Assembly (NCBI GenBank): GCA_035628335.1
Contig: DASPKA010000005.1
Coordinates: 1 to 7,805, forward strand
Length of the DNA: 7,805 bases
Direction: 5' to 3'
Origin: DASPKA01 sp035628335
Lineage (GTDB): Bacteria; Patescibacteriota; Doudnabacteria; UBA920
This document shows positions 1-7,413 of the stretch, piece by piece (position 1 is the first letter of the stretch; each line of letters starts with the position of its first letter). Both the position numbers and the translations under genes were made by a program. Below the pieces are notes generated by a model. It saw nothing but the letters and a program-made list of their open reading frames with translations, had not been told where the DNA came from and searched no databases.

Positions 1-48
1 GGACCCATTTCCGGCAGCGCTCCCTGTTGGAGCAACATACCACGCGGC
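1..48 (-). other. Start of a probable third beta-helix module (cut by window edge)
   Basis: Residues 2345-2360 read AAWYVAPTGSAAGNGS. They match the start of beta-helix 2 (CDYYAAPNGSAAGDGS) in the Y-x-A-P-x-G-S-A-A-G-x-G-S positions, and follow an Ig module as module 2 does. The rest lies left of the window, so this is inferred from 16 residues. Confidence 0.6.
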
Positions 49-3000
49 GCCAGTGGGAATAATGTTTGGTGTTGGGGTAGCGCTATAGGTCACATTCACT
101 TTCACTGTTGCAACATTTGGAGTAGCAGCATTGTCTCGGACCGTGATGGTAATTTCATTTACGCCTGGCTGGAGATTACCTACAGTTGCAGTCCAGTTAT
201 TACCAGTCACACTGACAGACCCACTCCCACCTTTGTTGTTTGCCCACGTCGCATCGTTCTTGATGCCAGAGGTATCCTGTGCCGTCCCAGATACTGTGAC
301 TGAATTTTGCGCAGAAGTGTACGAACATCCTGAGGTGGAACATGGCAGTGCGAGGGTCACGCTTGGAGCAGTAGCATCAATCGTCGTTGTCGCAGTTGTG
401 GTTACTTCAAGAAGCATTGCAGATCTGTTTTTGTTTAGAGAGCTGTCAATTGCCTGGACAGATATCGCATTTTTCCCATTCCTCAAGGGAATATTTCCAC
501 TCCATGTTCCATTAGCAGTATTGTAGACCATTTTGCCTGTTGTTGGAGTAAATCCACCACTAGCTTGTGTCCAAGCTACTTCCTGAATTCCAGATGCATC
601 TTGCGCTGTACCCGATACGGTTATACTAGCAGTGGTAGTTTGATGAACACAGGTATTCGCAGTTGTAGAGCATGGAGCAGTGAGGCTCAAAGCAGGACTC
701 GTGACATCTGTTGTCGGGTCAAGGAGTATTTTTAAAACCTTAGCATGTGTTAGTCCAGACTTGTCAGTGGCAGTAAAAGTTATAGTATTCAAGCCCACAA
801 CAAGGGGTACTGAAGTTTCCCAGTACGCAATCGTGCCCGGGACTGAGCCGCTGCCACCCTTGTCATTAACCCAAGTCAAACTCCTCATACCAGAAGCATC
901 TGACGCATATCCCCCGACGGCGATAGGTGTTGCATTTGTCCTGAAATGCACAGCTGCTGAACTGTTATACGGTACCACATTCGCGTTATTGAACTCAAAT
1001 GGGTAACTTGTAACGGGTTTAACGAACTCAAAGCCAGGAGGCGTTGCATCCGTTCTGGTATCAGCTGCAGGCTTGTAAATACCTGGACCAAAAGCACCCT
1101 TAGGTACAATGAGAAATGCGTTAAACTGCTTAGGAGTATGACGTAGCACCGGCAAAAAGTGCCCTGTTCTCGCAGTAGAAGGAATAGCCGCATTAACCGC
1201 ATAGCTCTCGACAGGCTCCAGAGCGGTCAAACGCATGTCTAAATCAATCATTCCTCCAGTATAGTCTACACGCCTAACTGGACCTCCCGCTAAATTTTGC
1301 ACGTCATAGATTTCATAAGACTTGCCACTAGATGCACCCAGCTTGGACAAATCCACTGCAATAGAATCCTTCTTGTCGTAGTTATATATATAGATAAGCC
1401 CTCGACCGGTTTCTTCCTTGTTACTACGGTAAAATACGTCTGTGCCAACAGGGTTTTTCTTTATAGAACCATCAGTGACTTGTGTTGCATTTTCCGCAAA
1501 CCCATAATTGTCTGCTATCTTAACATACGTACTCGGATTTGAAGGGCTGCCGGAAATCTCCACTGGCGGCGGACTGCTCACGTAGCTGTCTTCACCATAA
1601 AAATAGTTGTTTGAGAACTCAATATTCTTCGCACTATTTCCTCCAAGTCCGTTGAAAATCGTACCGTCATTTAGGAATAAGTTGCCTGAAACTCTATATC
1701 CATTAAGAGAGGCATTCACACTGCCAAAAATCTGCAATCCAGTAAAGAAATTGTTATAAAACACATTATCCTGCATGGTATGGTACCCATCTCTGTTCTG
1801 AGAATACAACCCGTGCCCATGACTTCTGAGCGGGCTTACCCAGCCATTGTTGTACAACAAGTTGCCGTAAATTTCCGTATCAGGAGCGTCAGTCCACACT
1901 CCAAATGCGTCTCCGGTGTTACGAACTACCATGTTCACGAACTTGTTATTACTGCCTCTGACTGCTACACCAAACGCGCGAAAACTATTGTAAGAATATG
2001 TGTATGAGTCATCAAGATTATACACAGCCCGTTCTTTTAGGCGGTTTGAGTCCGTGTTACGTATCTCAAAGTCGCGAAAAATAGTGTGTGTGCTGTGGAC
2101 ATTGAATATATTTACTTCTCCAGGCCTTGCCGGAGCGCCAACCTGGTGAGCAACTGGTACTGTGTTCAACTGACCCCTTTGGCAACGAAGGGCGTCAGGG
2201 TATGTGCTCATGTTTGGGTCGCTAATCAAGATAGCTTCTTTGTCTACAACTACATACTTACTATTTGTCCATTTAGTTTTACCAGAAGCAAACTTACAGC
2301 GACTAAAGCCAGCCTCAGCAGGAAGAGCTTCGGTCAAAGTATCTGTCAGATTGTTATCTAAAACTGCCCACTCACCTGGTGCTGAACGAACAGTAATAGG
2401 TTGACCTGCCGCACCTTTTATATATGAATAAAAGGTTCCATAGTACACTCCACCCTTAAGACAGAGTGTTTTACCTGCTGTTACAACCGTGGTTTTATTC
2501 AATGCAGTTGCTAAATCCCACGGCGAGGTGCTCGATCCATCACCTGCAGCACTCCCATTTGGAGCTGCGTAATAATCGCACGTTACTGTTGTCGGAGGAG
2601 TCGTAGTCTGGTTATAGGTAACTACCGCAGTAAACGTACTAGTGTTATTTGACCAATCAACGGCTGTAATTACAATCGTATTTTGACCAGGGGTCAGAGT
2701 GATTGTTTCGGGAACCCCGGTAATATCACCTACTTTACCACTTGGATTCGTCGAATTAGTCAGCTTATATGTTAACTCGTACATACCCTGATTGTCAGTA
2801 GCTTGTGCTTCTAAGACTATTGTAGGCTCGGTAACTGTTACGGCGCAGGAACCCTGCCCAGTTGTCAATACACAAGGCTTTGCAATTGCTATAGTTGGAG
2901 GTGTGGTATCTATTATTGTCGGCTTTGTTCCATCATCAACATATTTAGCATAGGAAGGTCCACCAGCTGCCAGATATCCGCGGCTTTCACCTTCCAAACT

Positions 3001-6000
3001 TGGACTTACCCAAAATGAATACAAGCTCCCACCTCGAAGATAAAACTTGAACTGGACATTCTGTCCAATAAACTGAGATAAATCAGCTTTCTGGTTCCAT
3101 TTCAACTGTATCTTGGTACTATCATTGGTTATCGGTATACAGTCTGCCTTGGTGAAACCTGCAACTGGTTGGCCGTTTTGCAAAACTTCAGCGCAGAGAC
3201 TACCACCAATATTAGAGACATTTGCAAATAAATATTTACCAGTAAATTTAACCGGTCGAGTAGTCAAAGAACCCTCACTCGTACCAGCGTTAAAAGATGC
3301 AAAGCCATCTCGACGCAATGTCGAAAGACCCATAGAGCCCTTATTGTCCCAAGTTCTACCACTGTAATAAAAGTACAACTGGTTTCCAACAATTATAGGA
3401 CCGCCGGCAGTTGAGTCTATATTGGTATTATTCCATGCATTGGAAATGTTCGAGACTTTGACCGCTTGCTCGTGGCTGGGCCTATAAAAATTAAAGCTAT
3501 CTCGGGAGAATCCAAAATAAAGTTCTTTAATCTTGCCTCGGTTTGGTTCAGCTTGCAAAGTATTTTCCTTTGCGCGCAATATTACGAAATCTCCAAGCAT
3601 CACGCTTTCATAAGGAGCGGCGTCAAAATTGTATAACTGTGGAGAAAATGCTTCGGTTGGAGAAATACCCGGGTATACCGTGTCAAGCGAATCAGCTGTT
3701 AACCATTTAATACTGTTTCCATTTACAACTCCGCTTACTGCACTACGAGGCACTGAAGATTCAAAGTAGTTTCTGGTTCTACCAGCTTCTCGTAAACTGA
3801 GCACCCATTTATTTCGAAATGGATCAAAATATGCTGTGGACCGATCACCGGTAAGTGATGGTGATCGAATCCCAGAGTCAGTCCATGTTATCCCATCTGT
3901 TGAAAATATATAGCGGAAACGATTATTCTCATCAACAACAAAACCCTTGTATCGCTCTGCTGAATCCTTTTCATCAATCCACACTACAAAGGATCCGATT
4001 ATAGGAGTTGAACTCCATACGGGTTTAAAAACCACATTAGTGCCGGCTGCAGTCAAGCTCGGCTTAGCCCACACCTTACCATCTGTTGAAGTAGCTAAAC
4101 AAATTGCGGTAATGTATCCACACATATACCACGCCTTAAACTTACTATCCTTGGTATCAAAATACACAGCTCCTGAGTAAGGCATCGCAGTTGGTGTGCC
4201 AAAGTTTTCAGCCGAGTTTGTGGCGGTAATCACAGGGTTTCCAGCATACGGTGTCGGTTGGTGGAAAGTACGAGTCAGGCTTGAGACATTCGAAACAAGA
4301 AAATCATCGACAAACAATTGTCGGCCAATATCAATAGTAATTGCACTTGGCGGGTTAGTGACGTACGCGGGAACCGCAGCTGTATTCACATATGCTCCGG
4401 TGTTTGGAGGCCAAGTAGGAGGAAGTTGAATCCCATTATGAAGGGTGCTTTCAGCCCCTTGTATACTAAAAGTGATTGATTTTTCTAAAGATGTGTTTCC
4501 TGCGGAGTCTTGACACTTTACATAGTAAGTATATGACTGACCAGAAAGTAGGTTTGTAAGCTCCGTGCTGTGCGTCTGGCTACTTGTTACAGAAAATGCT
4601 GTCGCTGATGCAAAAGTAAAGTTCTGGACTGTGGCATATTTACAAAGCGCAGTTTCGTCTGTGGTGGCATTTAAGGTTACCCGGGTTGTAGTACTTGGCA
4701 ACGGACCCTGGAACGCTGAGGTAATATTCACCACAGGAGCTATTGTGTCAGTTGCTGGTGTACCCACCACACTGACATATACATAGCCGCTGATGTTATA
4801 GCCTGAAGCATTCGTTGAAATGGCGCGAATTGCGTACATACCCGGTGTCGTAAAGCTTGCTGCCTTGGAAGCTGGAGTAAAACTCGTAGCAGTTACCTCA
4901 CCAACTCCGTTATCTATATATAGTGAAGTCGCATATGTCGAAGACCCTACAAACGTCACAGATTGACCCGGCTGGACCTTAACGTAGGTAGCTCCATTCA
5001 CCGTAAGACTTGGTATAAGTGGACCTGCGCCTGAAGTGCGGGTTGTGCTTATAGGTAAGTTAACCGGAGTAATATTACCGTCATCATCCCATGCGTTTAA
5101 AGTAATACCATCTCCTCGAAGCGGAACACGGGCACTCCACTGCGTTGTCCCGAACGCAGGATACTCGCGATTACTTGGAGCCGAAGGATTAGGTGCTATA
5201 CCATCATGAAGCTGATAAGTAACCAATGCAACCTTTTTGTCGTCCGCAGCAGTCCCGCTTACATCCACATAATTCTTCGTACAAGCTGGCTTACCATTTG
5301 CCCCACAACTTACAGATGTAATAGAAATGGTAGGAGCGCTCGATGCAGGATATGCAAGTGCTGGGGTCTGCAAGGTATTCCCTTGCCAACAGTTACCAGG
5401 ACAGACGAGGAAAGCGTTAAAGCCTGAATCAGTATGCACGGGAGATTTAGGAAATGTCCCAGATGGTGTAAAGATTGCAGTTGAATCCGTCCTCACTTGT
5501 ATTATTTTAGAGTCAGTTACACTAAGTGTGCCAGAGGCAAGTGGCGTTCCTTTAGGATTCTGGGAATCCCGGATTTCATAAGGCCCTGAGGCTATACCAA
5601 ACTTACTCAAATCAATACCAACCGTAGCTGCCTTAGACCAGTTATACACGATGGCAAAGCCACGTCCTTGTTGGTATTTGTTAGATTGGTAATAAATGTC
5701 CTGTCCGGAAGTTGGGAAATTGCTAAGAACCGTATTTTGACCTATATCTTTAAACCTTGCTGGCGCTCCATTACCATAGATATTGCCTTCATTTTTTGCT
5801 ATATGGCTATTACCATCTTCTATCGGTGCATAAAACTTGTTGTTTTCAAAAATGGCACCATAGAAACCCGAGCCGTATGGCTGTACGCCTCTGCTTTTAT
5901 AAAAATAATTATTTCTTACTACGTTATTAAACCCAGTATGCCTAAGGCCGCCAACTAAAAAATCAGGTTTTAAGCCATCTGGTCCAAGAGAACCAGCGTT

Positions 6001-7080
6001 AAAAAATACATTATTCTCATAGGATACATTGTCTATATACCCACCCTCAGTGTATTGGTGCACGCCCCAACCAAAACCATTGTGCATAATATTATCAGAA
6101 ATATATTTCCTAGTTGTCCTGTTTTGGGTATAAAATGCATGTTCGTGACTCCTATTTGACGCGTCGTACGTCCCTTGCCCATATATCACATTTCCATACA
6201 ATTCTCCATTTATCGCCCCACTCCCCACGAAATAAGCAGCATTGTTGGCAATGATGTTAATAAACCGGGCATTTCTCCCGTTAGTGGTAACACCCGCGCC
6301 ATTTCCATTTGGCCACGATGGGGAGTAAAAACTAACAGTTCTTTGAGGGATAGAACTTCTCAGTTCCAAATCGCGCATAGTAATGTTCGCGGCATTCACA
6401 GTAAAACTTGGCCCAAGCTGGTGCACCTGCTCTAAGGCATTATGAGCATCTGCAGGAGTTCCCTCATATTGAGTGGTTGCTGGATTATCAACTGGCATTC
6501 CACGTTTGCAACTAAAAACCGATTCAGCCCCATTCCCACTAACTCGTGTCACAACCAATTGCTCTTTTCCAACAAAAACCGAATTTCCTGAAGCAAGCCA
6601 AAACTTATCCATGTCTGTGAAAGAACAAGGCGTTGTTGCATCGTTAGCAGATGCCGGTAAAGCAGCTGCAAGTTTAGGACTTGAATAGTTTTCAAGAATA
6701 GCCCATTCACCAACGAATGATTTAATAACAGTCTGCTGCCCATCTGGAGAGCCATTATTCACCATGTAGTTGCCATAATATACACCACCTCTCAGACATA
6801 GAGTCTTATTGCCCAATGCCTGATTCAATGCAGTCTGAAGATCCCATGGACTGGAAATGCTGCCATTATTGCTGTATTTCCCACCAGGAATGCTCGAGCT
6901 TGCTACATTTGCAGCATAAGGAGCAGCATAAAAATCACACCCAAAAGCATCTGCTGCTTTTGCTTCATTTACAATATTATTTGTAACAACGTTTGGAATT
7001 ACAAAACCAGTAAATACGTCGATTATCATTATTACCGCAAGGGTGCGACTAATATATTTTTTCATACTTGTCAAAAACAT
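1..7080 (-). CDS. Giant secreted multi-domain protein with beta-helix, Ig/FN3 and GH32/43-like propeller modules (3' end outside window)
   Basis: The frame is open without a stop from the ATG at 7078-7080 to position 1, giving 2360 residues and no C-terminus. An in-frame stop (TAA, 7084-7086) lies just upstream, so the start is at 7080 or at the second ATG (7063-7065), which gives a classical MKKYISR signal-peptide start. Neither has a clear Shine-Dalgarno sequence. Residue order: signal peptide 1-43; beta-helix 47-575; Ig-like 583-682 and 690-775; FN3-like 781-876; propeller plus sandwich 915-1375; Ig-like 1393-1490; beta-helix 1500-2000; Ig-like 2013-2120, 2128-2227 and 2235-2332; a third beta-helix start at 2345. 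No cytoplasmic domain or internal membrane segment was seen. From the families, the role is inferred to be binding or cleavage of extracellular polysaccharide, or adhesion. The anchor (sortase motif, type IX tail or transmembrane helix) would lie outside the window. It appears to be a single-gene transcript from the promoter at 7119-7146. The open frame is certain; the function is moderate inference. Confidence 0.96.
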   Translation of the reverse strand, partial: MFLTSMKKYISRTLAVIMIIDVFTGFVIPNVVTNNIVNEAKAADAFGCDFYAAPYAANVASSSIPGGKYSNNGSISSPWDLQTALNQALGNKTLCLRGGVYYGNYMVNNGSPDGQQTVIKSFVGEWAILENYSSPKLAAALPASANDATTPCSFTDMDKFWLASGNSVFVGKEQLVVTRVSGNGAESVFSCKRGMPVDNPATTQYEGTPADAHNALEQVHQLGPSFTVNAANITMRDLELRSSIPQRTVSFYSPSWPNGNGAGVTTNGRNARFINIIANNAAYFVGSGAINGELYGNVIYGQGTYDASNRSHEHAFYTQNRTTRKYISDNIMHNGFGWGVHQYTEGGYIDNVSYENNVFFNAGSLGPDGLKPDFLVGGLRHTGFNNVVRNNYFYKSRGVQPYGSGFYGAIFENNKFYAPIEDGNSHIAKNEGNIYGNGAPARFKDIGQNTVLSNFPTSGQDIYYQSNKYQQGRGFAIVYNWSKAATVGIDLSKFGIASGPYEIRDSQNPKGTPLASGTLSVTDSKIIQVRTDSTAIFTPSGTFPKSPVHTDSGFNAFLVCPGNCWQGNTLQTPALAYPASSAPTISITSVSCGANGKPACTKNYVDVSGTAADDKKVALVTYQLHDGIAPNPSAPSNREYPAFGTTQWSARVPLRGDGITLNAWDDDGNITPVNLPISTTRTSGAGPLIPSLTVNGATYVKVQPGQSVTFVGSSTYATSLYIDNGVGEVTATSFTPASKAASFTTPGMYAIRAISTNASGYNISGYVYVSVVGTPATDTIAPVVNITSAFQGPLPSTTTRVTLNATTDETALCKYATVQNFTFASATAFSVTSSQTHSTELTNLLSGQSYTYYVKCQDSAGNTSLEKSITFSIQGAESTLHNGIQLPPTWPPNTGAYVNTAAVPAYVTNPPSAITIDIGRQLFVDDFLVSNVSSLTRTFHQPTPYAGNPVITATNSAENFGTPTAMPYSGAVYFDTKDSKFKAWYMCGYITAICLATSTDGKVWAKPSLTAAGTNVVFKPVWSSTPIIGSFVVWIDEKDSAERYKGFVVDENNRFRYIFSTDGITWTDSGIRSPSLTGDRSTAYFDPFRNKWVLSLREAGRTRNYFESSVPRSAVSGVVNGNSIKWLTADSLDTVYPGISPTEAFSPQLYNFDAAPYESVMLGDFVILRAKENTLQAEPNRGKIKELYFGFSRDSFNFYRPSHEQAVKVSNISNAWNNTNIDSTAGGPIIVGNQLYFYYSGRTWDNKGSMGLSTLRRDGFASFNAGTSEGSLTTRPVKFTGKYLFANVSNIGGSLCAEVLQNGQPVAGFTKADCIPITNDSTKIQLKWNQKADLSQFIGQNVQFKFYLRGGSLYSFWVSPSLEGESRGYLAAGGPSYAKYVDDGTKPTIIDTTPPTIAIAKPCVLTTGQGSCAVTVTEPTIVLEAQATDNQGMYELTYKLTNSTNPSGKVGDITGVPETITLTPGQNTIVITAVDWSNNTSTFTAVVTYNQTTTPPTTVTCDYYAAPNGSAAGDGSSTSPWDLATALNKTTVVTAGKTLCLKGGVYYGTFYSYIKGAAGQPITVRSAPGEWAVLDNNLTDTLTEALPAEAGFSRCKFASGKTKWTNSKYVVVDKEAILISDPNMSTYPDALRCQRGQLNTVPVAHQVGAPARPGEVNIFNVHSTHTIFRDFEIRNTDSNRLKERAVYNLDDSYTYSYNSFRAFGVAVRGSNNKFVNMVVRNTGDAFGVWTDAPDTEIYGNLLYNNGWVSPLRSHGHGLYSQNRDGYHTMQDNVFYNNFFTGLQIFGSVNASLNGYRVSGNLFLNDGTIFNGLGGNSAKNIEFSNNYFYGEDSYVSSPPPVEISGSPSNPSTYVKIADNYGFAENATQVTDGSIKKNPVGTDVFYRSNKEETGRGLIYIYNYDKKDSIAVDLSKLGASSGKSYEIYDVQNLAGGPVRRVDYTGGMIDLDMRLTALEPVESYAVNAAIPSTARTGHFLPVLRHTPKQFNAFLIVPKGAFGPGIYKPAADTRTDATPPGFEFVKPVTSYPFEFNNANVVPYNSSAAVHFRTNATPIAVGGYASDASGMRSLTWVNDKGGSGSVPGTIAYWETSVPLVVGLNTITFTATDKSGLTHAKVLKILLDPTTDVTSPALSLTAPCSTTANTCVHQTTTASITVSGTAQDASGIQEVAWTQASGGFTPTTGKMVYNTANGTWSGNIPLRNGKNAISVQAIDSSLNKNRSAMLLEVTTTATTTIDATAPSVTLALPCSTSGCSYTSAQNSVTVSGTAQDTSGIKNDATWANNKGGSGSVSVTGNNWTATVGNLQPGVNEITITVRDNAATPNVATVKVNVTYSATPTPNIIPTGAAWYVAPTGSAAGNGS
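85..378 (-). other. Ig-like module 6
   Basis: Residues 2235-2332 begin ATAPSVTLALPCSTSGCSY (Cys pair C2247/C2252), then VTVSGTAQDTSGIKNDATW, KGGSGSVSVT, a WTATVGNLQPG strand and NEITITVRD. It is closest to module 5 in its first half and to module 4 in the KGGSGS hairpin, so the three form a tandem Ig array. Confidence 0.8.
400..699 (-). other. Ig-like module 5
   Basis: Residues 2128-2227 begin SPALSLTAPCSTTANTC (Cys pair C2137/C2144), then ASITVSGTAQDASGIQEVAW, a GTWSGNIPLRNGKNAISVQAID strand pair, and a Thr-rich linker (TTTATTT). The pattern is a bacterial Ig-like, glucodextranase-B-type module and is nearly identical in plan to module 6. Confidence 0.8.
721..1044 (-). other. Ig-like module 4
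   Basis: Residues 2013-2120 begin ATPPGFEFVKP and include AVGGYASDASGMRSLTWVND, then KGGSGSVPGT, a W-x-T-S-V-P-L strand, and GLNTITFTATDKSG. The W-x-N-x-KGGSGS hairpin is shared with module 6. No Cys pair is visible here. Confidence 0.75.
1081..2583 (-). other. Beta-helix module 2
   Basis: Residues 1500-2000 are a paralogue of module 1. They open with CDYYAAPNGSAAGDG, then SPWDLATALN and LCLKGGVYYGTF, then PGEWAVLDN. Coils show Asn turns (FRDFEIRNTD, FVNMVVRNTGD, IYGNLLYNNG, MQDNVFYNNF, VSGNLFLNDG, FSNNYFYGED). The tail again has DVFYRSNKEETGRGLIYIYNY, VDLSKLG, YEIYDVQN and QFNAFLIVPKG. Coil order and tail match module 1, but the sequence between shared anchors has diverged strongly, so the duplication is old. 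It probably shares a substrate class with module 1. Confidence 0.85.
2611..2904 (-). other. Ig-like module 3
   Basis: Residues 1393-1490 begin TPPTIAIAKPC, with a Cys pair C1403/C1412, then TIVLEAQATDNQGMYELTYKL and a closing strand TLTPGQNTIVITAVDWSNN. The P-G-x-N-x-I-x-I-T-A-x-D ending matches bacterial Ig-like (glucodextranase-B type) modules. It joins the propeller to beta-helix 2 through a Thr/Pro-rich linker (TYNQTTTPPTTV). Confidence 0.75.
2956..4338 (-). other. GH32/GH43-like five-bladed beta-propeller with C-terminal beta-sandwich
   Basis: Residues 915-1375. The propeller starts at DIGRQLFVDDFLV and has the marks of a secreted glycosidase-like family common in Planctomycetota and Verrucomicrobiota: RTFHQP...NPVI, WYMCGY followed by LATSTDGKVW, VVWIDEKDSAERYKGF, FSTDGITWTDSG, GDRSTAYFDPFRNKWVLSLR, AAPYESVMLGDF, ELYFGFSRDSFNFYRP and STAGGPIIVGNQLYFYYSGR. 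From residue 1272 a beta-sandwich follows (SLTTRPVKFTGKYLFANVSN, ADCIPITNDSTK, VQFKFYLRGGSLYSFWVSP), as in GH32-type enzymes, ending in YLAAGGPSYAKY. This fold hydrolyses or binds glycosidic bonds. The carboxylates usual at the active site (candidates D925/D926, D1079, E1158) are present but were not matched to a template. It is the strongest enzymatic candidate in the protein. Confidence 0.8.
4453..4740 (-). other. FN3-like module
   Basis: Residues 781-876 begin APVVNITSAFQGPLPST, continue with VTLNATTDETALCKYAT and end with LLSGQSYTYYVKCQDSAGN. The T-D-E-x-A-x-C-x-Y strand paired with the Y-x-Y-x-V-x-C-x-D-x-A-G-N strand is a fibronectin-III-like pattern widespread in secreted bacterial proteins. 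The two Cys (C813 and C856) are placed to form an inter-strand disulfide. A Pro-rich linker (QLPPTWPPNTG) separates it from the propeller. Confidence 0.75.
4756..5013 (-). other. Ig/PKD-like module 2
   Basis: Residues 690-775 carry PSLTVNGATYVKVQPGQSVTF, TSLYIDNGVG, SFTTPGMYAIRAISTNASG and YVYVSV. The Pro-Gly-Gln-Ser-Val turn followed by a Pro-Gly-x-Tyr strand is typical of PKD/Ig-type beta-sandwiches. No Cys pair is seen, unlike the neighbouring Ig modules. It probably acts as a linker domain before the FN3-like unit. Confidence 0.6.
5035..5334 (-). other. Ig-like module 1
   Basis: Residues 583-682 form a beta-sandwich-like segment starting PTISITSVSC, with a Cys pair (C592, C600), the strand YVDVSGTAADDKKVALVTY, and a late strand ITLNAWDDDGN. 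The pattern (VSGTA, then a W-x-A-x-V-P-L-R-x-G strand, then an A-x-D-x-x-G-N end) is that of bacterial Ig-like spacer domains near secreted carbohydrate-active proteins. It probably acts as a spacer between beta-helix 1 and the modules that follow. Confidence 0.7.
5356..6942 (-). other. Beta-helix module 1 (right-handed parallel beta-helix plus C-terminal beta-rich tail)
   Basis: Residues 47-575 of the giant protein. The module opens with CDFYAAPYAAN, then SPWDLQTALNQA, then LCLRGGVYYGNY, the usual N-cap of secreted pectate-lyase-like beta-helix proteins. The coils follow as repeated short strands ending in Asn-rich turns (FINIIANNA, YGNVIYGQG, YISDNIMHNGF, YENNVFFNAG, VVRNNYFYKS, FENNKFYAP). 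After the helix comes a conserved tail with DIYYQSNKYQQGRGFAIVYNW, a GIDLSK strand, YEIRDSQN and GFNAFLV. Proteins of this type bind or eliminate or hydrolyse acidic polysaccharides, but I cannot assign catalytic residues, so a purely binding role is possible. Module 2 (residues 1500-2000) has the same layout. Confidence 0.85.
6952..7080 (-). other. Sec-type signal peptide of the giant protein
   Basis: Residues 1-43 contain a basic n-region (MKKYISR, from Met6), a hydrophobic core (TLAVIMIIDVFTGFVIP) and a small-residue cleavage region (NEAKAADAF), with likely cleavage after A42 or A43. The mature protein would start just before the first beta-helix at Cys48. The stretch between core and cleavage site (about residues 30-40) is longer than in a typical signal peptide, so retention as an N-terminal membrane anchor is a weaker alternative. 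Confidence 0.85.
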
Positions 7081-7118
7081 GGCTTAATTAAAGGATAAAT
7101 TTAAATATAAACGTATTA

Positions 7119-7146
7119 AGTATATTCTTTCAAGATATTTTGTCAA
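7119..7146 (-). promoter_or_regulatory. Sigma70-type promoter of the giant gene
   Basis: On the minus strand there is a perfect -35 TTGACA (7141-7146), a 16-bp AT-rich spacer, and a -10 TATACT (7119-7124, one mismatch to TATAAT). Transcription would start near 7112, giving a leader of about 32 nt before the ATG at 7080. The leader (TTTATCCTTTAATTAAGCC before the ATG) has no AGGAGG-like sequence, so translation initiation probably depends on an unstructured leader. Confidence 0.7.
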
Positions 7147-7351
7147 AACCACCTAACATATATCAACTCAAAGCAAAAAACACGATTACAAAGTATGGCA
7201 ATCGCGGAAGTACGTGAATAGAAAGTTGGGTCATATAAAATTTTCACTTTGTTTTATTTGCTTTGCCTCTTACTTCAAAGCTTTTTCTTTTTAGTTTTTA
7301 ACAGATTTTATTTTTCTGTCGCAAAGAAAATCTTCTAAAGAAAGTATAACA
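7147..7351. other. AT-rich non-coding stretch with T-rich block (possible DNA unwinding element)
   Basis: No coding frame could be supported here on either strand; the only nearby plus-strand start gives a nine-codon frame. From about 7232 to 7345 the plus strand is strongly T-rich with runs such as CTTTTTCTTTTTAG. It directly abuts the DnaA-box-like cluster, so an easily melted origin element is a reasonable reading. It could equally be just upstream spacer. Confidence 0.5.
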
Positions 7352-7400
7352 TTTTCCACAAAAAAAATCAAATATCCACATATTAAAATTACTTATCAAC

Positions 7401-7412
7401 ACTGTGCACAGT
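7401..7412. repeat. 12-bp perfect palindrome ACTGTGCACAGT
   Basis: ACTGTGCACAGT is its own reverse complement. It lies between the third and fourth DnaA-like boxes, one base from the next palindrome. A dimeric regulator or an origin-binding protein could use it; nothing identifies the binder. Confidence 0.75.
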
Positions 7413-7413
7413 A

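Noticed and set aside
885..1202. Minus-strand frames at 885-1202 and 6549-6755
   Set aside because: They are out of register with the giant gene on the same strand and lie inside its coding modules (Ig module 4/beta-helix 2 tail, and beta-helix 1).
131..6688. Many plus-strand open frames of 66-131 codons inside 1-7080
   Set aside because: All lie antisense to the 2360-codon minus frame, overlap its recognised domains, and show no family-like motifs of their own.
1..7080. Frameshift or assembly joint inside the giant gene
   Set aside because: The minus frame was followed line by line from 7080 to 1 with no stop, and the recognised modules follow one another in the same register.
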